DNA from: Protula sp. h YS-2021
Lineage: Eukaryota > Annelida > Polychaeta > Sabellida > Serpulidae
Length of the DNA: 64,000 nt
Direction: 5' to 3'
Assembly: GCA_949752745.1 (NCBI GenBank)
Contig: OX457034.1
Location: 3,919,646 to 3,983,645 of the forward strand
Below, one piece after another: positions 55,655 through 64,000 of this stretch. The notes beneath the pieces were generated by a model that was given only the letters and a program-made list of their open reading frames with translations, did no database searches and had not been told where the DNA came from. Both the position numbers and the translations under genes were made by a program. How positions within the stretch are numbered: the first letter of the stretch is position 1; each line of letters starts with the position of its first letter.

Positions 55655-56273
55655 TTACTTTGCTTCACAGACTTTAGGTACTCCACACTTGCTGCAGAAG
55701 TTGTTTGGTTCGCACATCTTGCAATTGTACTTGTGACAGTGGCAATCATAATCCTCCACATATCCACAAACAGCACAAGAGTCATAGGTAAGTCCAAGTT
55801 GATTTTGCACATTCATGTTCTCCAATTGAACTTCAGCCAGCCTTTTCTTGGATAGTTTTGACACCAGCATTCGACCATCCTTTTGCAGCTTGATAGGAGT
55901 GATGACATGACATTCCGTACATAGGGCTGAGTTAATGTTATGCATCTCCTGAAGCAATGTCTCCCATTCACCATCATTCATGTTGATGTGATATGTGTAT
56001 TCTTTCCCTTGAAACCGTGATGTATGCACAAAACTCACATAACGCATATCCAAGTATGAAATGACTTCAAGCCACTTCGTTTCTGTTAAGTACAGTTTGA
56101 AGCCAATGTCAATGTAGATTTTTCAAGCTTTGACATACAATCTTCCACAAAGATGGTGAATAAGCACACCATCTCTCTCCACGTGTGATGCGAAGAAATG
56201 GTCCAAATTCTCCATGCTCCACAGTAATGGTTAAGTTAGCACTAATTTTAAAGCTGCGTGTATTGTTCTCCAT
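55655..56273 (-). pseudogene. PC4-like repeats plus Cys-rich tail, one frameshift
   Basis: Start ATG 56,273-56,271 (MENNTRSFKISANLTITV). The first block is PC4-like: LTITVEHGEFGPFLRITRG and YSPSLWKIVCQSL (residues about 10-54). The frame shifts near 56,117. A second, weaker block follows, FKLYLTETKWLEVISYLDM, then INMNDGEWETLLQEM. The tail carries CTECHVITP and a dense cluster, CAVCGYVEDYDCHCHKYNC, then CKMC and CSKC, probably zinc-binding. So possibly a duplicated ssDNA-binding fold with a zinc tail. About 200 codons. Separate readings at 56,109-56,273 and 55,655-56,053 are pieces of this one gene. Confidence -1.
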
Positions 56274-56310
56274 GGCTGCACAATGAACTGATGCCTTTGA
56301 GTCCACTCCC

Positions 56311-56317
56311 TTTTATA
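56311..56317 (-). promoter_or_regulatory. TATA box overlapping the upstream stop
   Basis: TATAAAA (minus strand, 56,317-56,311) includes the TAA stop (56,315-56,313) of the first right-arm gene. It lies 38 bp before ATG 56,273. Same arrangement as at 46,690. Confidence -1.
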
Positions 56318-56705
56318 CCCAACTATACCCAGCTAACATCTTGCAAAGTTTTGAATTCACTTCAACTCGTCCATGGTTGAATCGGATAAGTTCGGATGCA
56401 TTCTTCGTCAATGGAATGTCATCATCATAATGTAAAATGATTCTTGCAGCCACAACTAACATGAGCTCAACTGCCCAAATTGTATTCGCGTTGATAAATG
56501 CTGAATCAATGTTGTAAGTTAATGGCAAATGCAGTTCTTCACATTCACGTAGAAATGAGTGGATGAAACGATCTCTTGGAATGGTCTTTCCAACAGCTTC
56601 CCAATGCTGATGCAAATTCTTCACTTGAAACATCCAATCCGATTCAAAAGCAGGAAGCTTTGAAAACCCCCAGTCAGCATAATTCACTTTGAAGACGTCA
56701 TCCAT
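56313..56705 (-). CDS. Polinton paralogous family member 3 (divergent)
   Basis: 130 residues, ATG 56,705-56,703, intact, first gene of the right arm. VKNLHQHWEAVGKTIPRDRF, FLRECEELHLPLTY and DSAFINANTIWAVELMLVVA align with the 'H-x-x-x-W ... F(L/I)xE ... D-x-A-x-x-x-A' frame of the other two members, but the N-terminal LAR-GT motif is replaced. It has an extra 35-residue C-terminal part. The promoter at 56,771-56,776 is 66-73 bp upstream. Homology to members 1 and 2 is likely, not certain. Function unknown. Confidence -1.
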   Translation of the reverse strand: MDDVFKVNYADWGFSKLPAFESDWMFQVKNLHQHWEAVGKTIPRDRFIHSFLRECEELHLPLTYNIDSAFINANTIWAVELMLVVAARIILHYDDDIPLTKNASELIRFNHGRVEVNSKLCKMLAGYSWV

Positions 56706-56755
56706 GGTCTCTACACATCAATGAAGAAGGAATGTTGACATTGTGAATGATTTTT

Positions 56756-56960
56756 CTTGTCACACATGTATTTATACCACTTTGATGTAATCAAAATATG
56801 GTGTGTAACTTTTCAAAACTTGTTAAAATTGCTGATTCAGCAGAATTTACCACTGCTTGACATGCATGTTTCACTCATGCTTTTATGCTACTTACATGTA
56901 ATCAAAATATGGTGTGTAACTTGTTAAAAAAAATTGCTGACTCAGCAGATAGTTGCTTGA
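56756..56960 (-). promoter_or_regulatory. Promoter repeats, right arm
   Basis: Minus-strand AAGTGGTATAAATACATG (TATAAA 56,776-56,771) and a second AAGTAGCATAAAAGCATGAG (about 56,893-56,876), with the same CTGCTGA(A/G)TCAGCAATTT and GTTACACACCATATTTTGAT segments as the left-arm repeats. Two units here against three on the left. Confidence -1.
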
Positions 56961-56984
56961 ATGCCTCACCTGCAGCTGCACTGC

Positions 56985-57643
56985 AGAGACATCTAGCGGT
57001 GAAGTCAAATGGTATTCATCCGCCAAATGGTATTCATCCGCGAAATAACACAGGATTACTGTAAATTGAATGAAATGGTGAAATTTTAATTCAAATCGGT
57101 CAAGTATAACAAAAGTTATCCCAGTTTTAAGTTAAAATGGCGGCATGCTACAAATATGCATACAGCCAGCTGCGCAACTAGCCCATGATCACTTTATAAC
57201 AAAAGTTTACATAAAACTGAATCAAACAGTGAAATTTCCATACAAATCGGTCAAATATAACAAAAGTTATCTAAGTTTCCCACTTTTTGTTTACAAAGTT
57301 TCCAATAATGCTTACAACCACTTATGCAAATAACCACTTACCGATATGGCTGTCACTGTTGTTAATGGGGAGTGATGTGTGCTCATCCCTTATATACCAC
57401 TCAGACCTCGCCAAACAGCTCTTGTTTTCAGTAGACTTGACAAAATGTTGCTCGCCTAGGGGGGGGGGGGGGGGGGGTCGGTACATAGTATGTCCTAGGG
57501 GGGTCGGTACATAGTATGCCCTAGAGGGGTCGGTACATAGTATGCCCTAGGGGGGTTGGTACATAGTATGTCCTGGGGGGGGGGGGTCGGTACATAGTAT
57601 GTCCTAGGGGGGTCTGTGCCGGAACCCCCCTTTTCCTACTACT
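56985..57643 (-). repeat. Polinton right terminal inverted repeat
   Basis: Complement of 42,010-42,712, ending CCTACTACT at 57,643. The GTCGGTACATAGTATGTCCTA box, single on the left, is repeated five times here (about 57,477-57,606, roughly 27-32-bp spacing). The 151-bp internal repeat has one unit fewer. Divergence includes long G runs near 57,459. Confidence -1.
57336..57396 (-). promoter_or_regulatory. Terminal-repeat TATA box and splice donor (right)
   Basis: Minus-strand TATATAAG (57,396-57,389) and ATCG|GTAAGT (GTAAGT 57,341-57,336), the mirror of the left repeat. A candidate acceptor (TTCATTGATGTGTAG) ends about 7 bp before ATG 56,705 but is weaker than the left one. Confidence -1.
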
Positions 57644-57735
57644 TTGCATCCATACATTCTAACCCTTGAGGCAATCCAGTCCGCGCCTTGTTTCCAGGTT
57701 GCATCCATACATCCTGATCTGAGATGCAATCTGTC
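57644..57735. repeat. Target duplication and minisatellite, right of the Polinton
   Basis: TTGCAT at 57,644-57,649 is the right target duplication. TGCATCCATACATTCTAACCC and GGCAATCCAGTCCGC continue the 55-bp minisatellite of 41,788-42,009 for about 1.6 more units (57,645 and 57,700). Confidence -1.
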
Positions 57736-58423
57736 CCCAAACACCGGATCCCATAGATCCATGACAAAATCAAGGCTTTTAGGAAAATACAATTCAGAAT
57801 CAACCATCGTGATTAATACATTCAAGTGTTAACTTATGTAGGTAATTCCGCTTTAAGAGAACAATGAGCACTGTAGACCGGAAGTGCTGATTTCACGGTG
57901 ATTGAATCAAGTGTATTTGTGAGAGATTTCAATTGTCGTAATGGGGTAGGGATAATAGCATGTTCACGTCATCTTCAGCCATTGCTTTCCGAGATATAAA
58001 TAAAACCTACAATCATTAGAAAAAACGAAGAGTCCACCAAGGGCAGAACAACATTGTTTCCCAACCACAGACGCTCGCTAAGACAGGATTATATGGGTTC
58101 AAAAGGTAGATAAAGAAAGCAAAAATTGAAAGCAAGAAGGTCCGAACGAAAGAAAGTGAGGAAAGAAAAGACGGACGAAAAAAGGAAGTTGATCGGCAAT
58201 GGAAATGAACCCTTTACCATCTCGTTTTAATTTATATCCGAATTATTCAAATCACCTTCGGCCATCTCTTAGAATTTAGCAGATAGATATCAGTATATGT
58301 ATATATATATATCAGTTTATTTTATACCAGATATTGGCATTTTTTGGCTTCAACCACGTTTGTGATTGAGATGCCTTGCGAAAATCGGCCTATGAGTTTC
58401 AGATCGAGTAGCTCCTAACGCGG
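57736..58423. other. No gene seen; short AT microsatellite
   Basis: TATATGTATATATATATATAT near 58,295-58,315 and a GAAAG-rich stretch at 58,105-58,190. No ORF or RNA gene is supported. Confidence -1.
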
Positions 58424-58998
58424 CACAACGACCCCCACCCACACAACCACCCCGACCCCCACCCACACAACCACTCCGACCCCCACCCACACAACCACCC
58501 CGACCCCCACCCACACAACCACCCCGACCCCCACCCACACAACCACCACACCCCACCCACACAACTACACCAACCTCCACCCACACAAAAACACCGACCT
58601 CCACCCACACAACCACCCCGACCCCCACCCACACAATCACCCCGACCCCCACCCAGAGAACTACACCGACCTCCACCCACACAACAACATCGACCTCCAC
58701 CCACACAACCATCCCGACCCACACTCACACAACCACTCCGACCCCCACCCACACAACCACCCCAACCCCCACCCACACAACCACCCCGACCCCCATCCAC
58801 ACAACCACCCCAACCCCCACCCACACAACCACCCCGGCCCCCACCGACACAACAACACCGACCCCCACATACACTAACACCGACTCCCACCCACACAATC
58901 ACCCCGACCCCCACCCACACAATCACCACACCCCACCCACACAACAACATCGACCTCCACCCACACAACCATCCCGACCCACACCCACACAACCACCA
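58424..58998. repeat. 24-bp minisatellite, about 24 copies
   Basis: Unit close to ACCCCCACCCACACAACCAC plus CCCG, with variants (ACCTCCACC, AACATCG, AATCACC). Extremely strand-biased, no G-rich units on the plus strand. The long minus-strand reading frames over it are products of the repeat. Confidence -1.
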
Positions 58999-59225
58999 CT
59001 TGGGTATAGTACTCGCAGGGATTTCCGCTCCATCCTGCACAGCTATCACTTGGGTATAGTACTCGCAGTGATTCCCACCCCCACACCTACCACTAGTGTA
59101 TAGTACTCGCAGTGATTCCCACTCTCCCCCCTCCCCCCGCACAGCTACCACTTGGGTATAGTACTCGCAGGGATTCCCGCTCCCCCCCCCCCCCCCCACA
59201 GCTACCACTTGATATAATACTTACA
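58999..59225. repeat. ~50-bp repeat, four copies
   Basis: TGGGTATAGTACTCGCAG(T/G)GATT begins near 59,001, 59,051, 59,095 and 59,154, spaced by C-rich stretches and CACAGCTA(T/C)CACT. Confidence -1.
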
Positions 59226-59502
59226 GAGCTTCCCTGATATAGATTCAGCTTGCTCTTGCCAACAAGCAAATGTCATATTCCGACATGAAAGGCCTTAAAT
59301 CGCATTTATGAGCCAACTGCTGCACCGATAAAGTGTCTGGGGAAAATATCAGCGTCTGATTTAATAATAATGGTGATAAAAATAACATTAACAAGTCTTC
59401 AGTGTTAAGCCCTACATAACCTGATATACTGTACATCATATTACACATATACGCTATTAAATCGGAAAATTCTTTGTTTCGAATTCATAAGGTTTCGGAG
59501 GC

Positions 59503-59670
59503 TTGCGATGCCTGTGAGGAGAAGCTGGAGATGCCTGTGGGGAGGGGATTGGGGCGTCGTGGGGAGAAGCTGGAGATGCCTGCGGGGAGGGTTTGGGGGG
59601 GTGGAGTGGGGAGGAGCTGGCTATGCCTGTGGGGAGGGGTTTGGGGGACGGAGTGGGGAGAAGCTGGCAG
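59503..59670. repeat. ~55-bp G-rich repeat, three copies
   Basis: GAGAAGCTGGAGATGCCTGT with GGGGAGGGG-type runs at about 59,518, 59,564 and 59,610, ending GAGAAGCTGGCAGTTCTGCC. G runs are spaced as expected for G-quadruplex potential. Confidence -1.
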
Positions 59671-59875
59671 TTCTGCCAAAGGTCGCTGTAGCTCGAAAAA
59701 AATCGAAAAAGTTGGGTTTTTTTCTCAGTTCGAAAAGATACCTTTAGTAACTTCGAAAAGGATTCCGCAACGTACTAAATCAACTATTTATTTAAACCAA
59801 TCACCCCCTGCCCCAACCGGCGGGTGGGATCCATCTAGGGGTTGTTTTTGTGTTCCTGTAATTTGATGTCCAACT

Positions 59876-61093
59876 GACAAGGCATTTAAGAGCTGCCTGT
59901 CAGGGCCACAGTGACAAGGCATTTAAGAGCTGCCTGTCAGAACCACAGTGACAAGGCATTTAAGAGCTGACTGTCAGGACCACAGTGACAAAGCATTTAA
60001 GAACTGCCTGTCAGGACCACAGTGACAAGGCATTTCAGAGCTGCCTGTCAGGACCACAGTGAAAAAGCATTTAAGAACTGCCTGTCAGGACCACAGTGAC
60101 AAGGCATTTAAGAGCTGCCTGTCAGGACCACAGTGACAAAGCATTTAAGAGCTGCCTGTCAGGACCACAGTGAAAAAGCATTTAGGAGCTGCCTGTCAGG
60201 ACCACAGTGACAAGGCATTTAAGAGCTGCCTGTCAGGACCACAGTGACAAAGCATTTAAGAGCTGCCTGTCAGGACCACATTGACAAAGCATTTAAGAAC
60301 TGCCTGTCAGGACCACAGTGACAAGGCGTTTCAGAGCTGCATGTCAGGACCACAGTGACAAGGCCTTTAAGAGCTGCCTGTCAGGACCACAGTGAAAAAG
60401 CATTTAAGAACTGCCTGTCAGGACCACAGTGACAAGGCATTTAAGAGCTGCCTGTCGGGACCACAGTGACAAAGCATTTAAGAGCTGCCTGTCAGGACCA
60501 CAGTGACAAGGCATTTAAGAGCTGCCTGTCAGGACCACAATGACAAGGCATTTCAGAGCTGCATGTCAGGACCACAGTGACAAGGCCTTTAAGAGCTGCC
60601 TGTCAGGACCACAGTGAAAAAGCATTTAAGAGCTGCCTGTCAGGACCACAGTGACAAAGCATTTAAGAGCTGCCTGTCAGGACCACAGTGACAAAGCATT
60701 TAGGAGCTGCCTGTCAGGACCACAGTGACAAGGCATTTAAGAGCTGCCTGTCAGGACCACAGTGACAAAGCATTTAAGAGCTGCCTGTCAGGACCACATT
60801 GACAAAGCATTTAAGAACTGCCTGTCAGGACCACAGTGACAAGGCGTTTCAGAGCTGCATGTCAGGACCACAGTGACAAGGCCTTTAAGAGCTGCCTGTC
60901 AGGACCACAGTGAAAAAGCATTTAAGAACTGCCTGTCAGGACCACAGTGACAAGGCATTTAAGAGCTGCCTGTCGGGACCACAGTGACAAAGCATTTAAG
61001 AGCTGCCTGTCAGGACCACAGTGACAAGGCATTTAAGAGCTGCCTGTCAGGACCACAGTGACAAGGCATTTAAGAGCTGCCTGTCAGGACCAT
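59876..61093. repeat. 37-bp satellite, about 33 copies
   Basis: Consensus GACAAGGCATTTAAGAGCTG followed by CCTGTCAGGACCACAGT. Units are contiguous without spacers. Variants recur in a fixed order with a 518-bp (14-unit) higher period. Confidence -1.
60181..61080. repeat. 518-bp higher-order repeat in the 37-bp satellite
   Basis: The variant TTTAGGAG occurs at 60,181 and 60,699, and CCACATTGACAAAGC at about 60,276 and 60,794. The same ordered variants follow (GCGTTTCAG with GCATGTC, then GCCTTTAAG). The shift is 518 = 14 x 37. Confidence -1.
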
Positions 61094-61254
61094 AGCCTAA
61101 GGTAGGGAAGCAGACGTGAGTCCTATGTTAGCATATTACGCCTAACTTGATAAGTGGGAACTAAAACGGCAAAGTTTGTGAGCAGAGAGGAAAAGCAAAT
61201 CATCTTTTTCGATAATAAAATACATTTCTGCTCAGCTCTTTACGACTGGGTAAC

Positions 61255-61330
61255 CGTTGTAATAAAACAGATGACCTCTGAGAAGATTTATCTGTTCTGT
61301 ATAAACACAAAGCGGTTGAAATCCTCCACT
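61255..61330 (-). repeat. Copy of the AGCTGACCTCTGA dispersed repeat
   Basis: AAAACAGATGACCTCTGAGA with the following TCTGTATAAACACAAAGCGG matches, on the opposite strand, 10,127-10,178 over about 55 bp. Confidence -1.
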
Positions 61331-62313
61331 GTAATGAGTACTAATGAACATTCGTCGAGCGATATAAGGCCGCTTTAAATTCGTAGCGAAAAAGTAATTT
61401 AATTAATTTAAAAATGAATAAATAAATAAAATAATAATAACAAACAAATAAATAATTATAACAATACTAATAATAAGCGATCCCACCACAAGTCTTGTTT
61501 AGCCGATCACATTTTAAATGTTCACACAAACAGTAAAAAAAAAAGTTCCCACACAGAGAAATTGTTGCACTGTGTGACTGCAGGATCGAGGCGACCGCGC
61601 TATCAACGTTTACCGAGCTTATTCAGATCTAAGAATGGGTATGCGTGACGCAAGAAAAAGAGGGTGTGCGTGTATTCATTTAAGAGTGTCTGTCTCCCTC
61701 ACACACGTAAAACGAAAAAAAAGACAGAAAAATAAACAAATAACCGGATGAATAAATACATGTCAGCAGTAACTCATTATCTCTGGAAGAGGGCGGGCAG
61801 GAGTACTATAAATTTCAAATTTTATACAACCATCTGGCTTCCGTTTGGAATTTAACGCTTCCTGTTTGGAACAATATGCGCACAGGAATAACATGCGCGT
61901 AGGAACAGCATGCGAGTGGGAAAGCGCCACTTTTTCCTTGTTTTTTATCTTTGGTGTCTCTGTATTTATACTGGAGTTTCTGGGATACGAGCATGCTGCA
62001 ATCACAGTCTCGATAACTCGGTTAACAAGCCACGCAACTGAACGAAAATATCTGTTTAATTCCTTGTGACTGTCCTTGCAGACGTGCCTCCTTTCATGTG
62101 TTTATTTCAGGCATGCAATCAAGACACACAACCAGGCCTGCTCAGAAGGAACTATAATTTACTTTAAGAGAATTGCTGTAAAGAAACTGCACTGATTGCT
62201 ATTCACAATCAAATAAACAAGCGACTTCCCTACGCAGAAATCCTTATGTCAAAACCTTTCATGTCCAGATGTGTCTAAATATATCCCATTCAGGTACTGT
62301 ATACAGATCTCAC
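61331..62313. other. No gene seen
   Basis: AT-rich (AATAAATAAATAAAATAATA near 61,418). ATGCGCACAGGAATAACATG and its imperfect repeat GCGCGTAGGAACAGCATG near 61,875-61,912. No supportable gene. Confidence -1.
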
Positions 62314-64000
62314 ACTGCTGAGGAAATGACCTCCGGGGAACATACACGTCTAAGGAAGGGACACCACTAAAAGAATGGACCTTCGAGGAACATGTACGTC
62401 TGAGGAAGTGACATCACTGAGAAAATGGACCTCTGAGGAACATACACGTCTGAGGAAGGGACATCACTGAGAAAATGGACCTCCGAGGAACATACACGTT
62501 CTAAGGAAGGGACATCACTGAGAAAATGGACCTCCGAGGAACATACACGTTCTAAGGAAGGGACATCACTGAGAAAATGGACCTCCGAGGAACATACACG
62601 TCTGAGGAAGGGACATCACTGAGAAAATGGACCTCCGAGGAACATGTACGTCTGAGGAAGTGACATTACTGAGAAAATGGACCTCTGAGGAACATACACG
62701 TCTGAGGAAGGGACATCACTGAGAAAATGGACCTCCGAGGAGCATACACGTTCTAAGGAAGGGACATCACTGAGAAAATGGACCTCCGAGGAACATACAC
62801 GTCTGAGGAAGGGACATCACTGAGAAAATGGACCTCCGAGGAACATACACGTCTGAGGAAGGGACATCACTGAGAAAATGGACCTCTGAGGAACATACAC
62901 GTCTGAGGAAGGGACATCACTGAGAAAATGGACCTCCGAGGAACATACACGTTCTAAGGAAGGGACATCACTGAGAAAATGGACCTCTGAGGAACATACA
63001 CGTCTGAGGAAGGGACATCACTGAGAAAATGGACCTCCGAGGAACATACACGTCTGAGGAAGGGACATCACTGAGAAAATGGACCTCTGAGGAACATACA
63101 CGTTCTAAGGAAGGGACATCACTGAGAAAAAGGACCTCCGAGGAACATACACGTCTGAGGAAGGGACATCACTGAGAAAATGTACCTCCGAGGAACATGT
63201 ACGTCTGAGGAAGTGAAGTGACATCACTGAGAAAATGGACCTCTGAGGAACATACACGTCTGAGGAAGGGACATCACTGAGAAAATGGACCTCCGAGGAA
63301 CATACACGTTCTAAGGAAGGGACATCACTGAGAAAATGGACCTCCGAGGAACATACACGTCTGAGGAAGGGACATCACTGAGAAAATGGACCTCCGAGGA
63401 ACATACACGTCTGAGGAAGGGACATCACAGAGAAAATGGACCTCTGAGGAACATACACGTCTGAGGAAGGGACATCACTGAGAAAATGGACCTCTGAGGA
63501 ACATACACGTCTGAGGAAGGGACATCACTGAGAAAATGGACCTCCGAGGAACATGCACGTCTGAGGAAGGGACATCACTGAGAAAATGGACTTCAGAGGA
63601 ACATACACGTTCTAAGGAAGGGACATCACTGAGAAAATGGACCTCCGAGGACCATACACGGCTGAGGAAGGGACATCACTGAGAAAATGGACCTCCGAGG
63701 AACATACACGTCTGAGGAAGGGACATCACTGAGAAAATGGACCTCCGAGGACCATACACGGCTGAGGAAGGGACATCACTGAGAAAATGGACCTCCGAGG
63801 AACATACACGTCTGAGGAAGGGACATCACTGAGAAAATGAACTTACGAGGAACATACACGTTTTAAGGAAGGGACATCACAGAGAAAATGGACTTCCGAG
63901 GAACATGCACGTCTGAGGAAGGGACATCACTGAGAAAATGGACCTCCGAGGAACATACACGTCTGAGGAAGGGACATCACTGAGAAAATGGACCTCCGAG
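62314..64000. repeat. 50-bp satellite, about 33 copies, runs off the window
   Basis: Unit: GAGGAACATACACGTCTGAG, GAAGGGACATCACTGAGAAA, ATGGACCTCC. A 51-bp variant has CGTTCTAAGG in place of CGTCTGAGG and is interspersed among the 50-bp type. The first two units are the most divergent. Unit length is not a multiple of three, and no long frame is kept. Confidence -1.

Larger units (their letters stand above)
42010..57643. mobile_element. Polinton/Maverick element, 15,634 bp, ends complete
   Basis: It has inverted terminal repeats beginning AG (AGTAGTAGGAAAAGGGG) and a 6-bp target duplication. It carries the full family gene set: protein-primed DNA polymerase B, retroviral-type integrase, A32-like packaging ATPase, adenovirus-type protease, and major and minor capsid proteins. 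Length, AG ends and 6-bp duplication all match the family. Left-arm genes read rightward, right-arm genes leftward, converging at about 51.66-51.81 kb. Lesions in PolB, INT, MCP, ATPase and smaller genes mean this copy cannot replicate itself. mCP, protease, PC4-like and several small genes remain open. Whether it ever made virions is inference. Confidence -1.

Noticed and set aside
58399..59208. 269-codon minus-strand frame rich in Gly, Val, Cys and Trp
   Set aside because: It is a read-through of the 24-bp minisatellite (unit divisible by three, so stops are avoided). It has no domain and no start context.
59876..61093. CRISPR-like direct repeats of 37 bp
   Set aside because: The repeats are contiguous with no spacers, and the genome is eukaryotic.

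Overview
The window is from a eukaryotic, almost certainly invertebrate metazoan, genome. Coding pieces are interrupted by introns or lesions, and every recognisable gene belongs to a mobile element: PIF/Harbinger, Ty3/Gypsy, BEL/Pao and Polinton/Maverick. More than 20 kb of the rest is tandem repeat. I found no ordinary host gene, rRNA or tRNA, and the sequence does not fix the phylum.

Layout: (1) 0.15-3.3 kb, a broken Harbinger (HARBI1-like) transposase gene on the minus strand. (2) 4.8-9.5 kb, a decayed Ty3/Gypsy retroelement with about 145-bp LTRs on the plus strand. (3) 11.8-17.06 kb, a decayed BEL/Pao retroelement on the minus strand. (4) 18.51-38.97 kb, nine head-to-tail copies of a 2.27-kb unit. 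Each unit carries two fragments of Polinton genes (packaging ATPase and the small gene after it) with a 0.97-kb C-rich inverted-repeat element lodged between them. (5) 40.98-41.79 kb, a second C-rich fold-back element. (6) 42,010-57,643, a structurally complete 15.6-kb Polinton with inverted terminal repeats and a 6-bp target duplication (TTGCAT), inserted inside a 55-bp minisatellite. (7) 58.4-64 kb, a run of unrelated minisatellites (24, about 50, about 55, 37 and 50 bp).

The Polinton is the centre of the window. Its left arm reads rightward: a zinc-finger protein, protein-primed DNA polymerase B, a PC4-like protein, two paralogous small proteins, a conserved hypothetical, a probable myristoylated protein, minor (penton-type) capsid, pVI-like protein, major capsid and adenovirus-type protease. 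Its right arm reads leftward: three members of an unknown paralogous family, a PC4-like/Cys-rich protein, a NADAR-domain protein, a second Cys-rich protein, a retroviral-type integrase with chromodomain, packaging ATPase and two small proteins. The arms converge near 51.7 kb. Replication (PolB), integration (INT) and virion (MCP, mCP, ATPase, PRO) functions are all represented. PolB, INT, MCP, ATPase and several others carry frameshifts or stops, so this copy is not autonomous. mCP, protease and the PC4-like gene are open.

Most notable: the satellite built from Polinton DNA plus a nested element; the NADAR gene; five ATGA stop/start overlaps between neighbouring genes; two TATA boxes that contain the stop codon of the gene before them; and a TATA box followed by a consensus splice donor, conserved in both terminal repeats.
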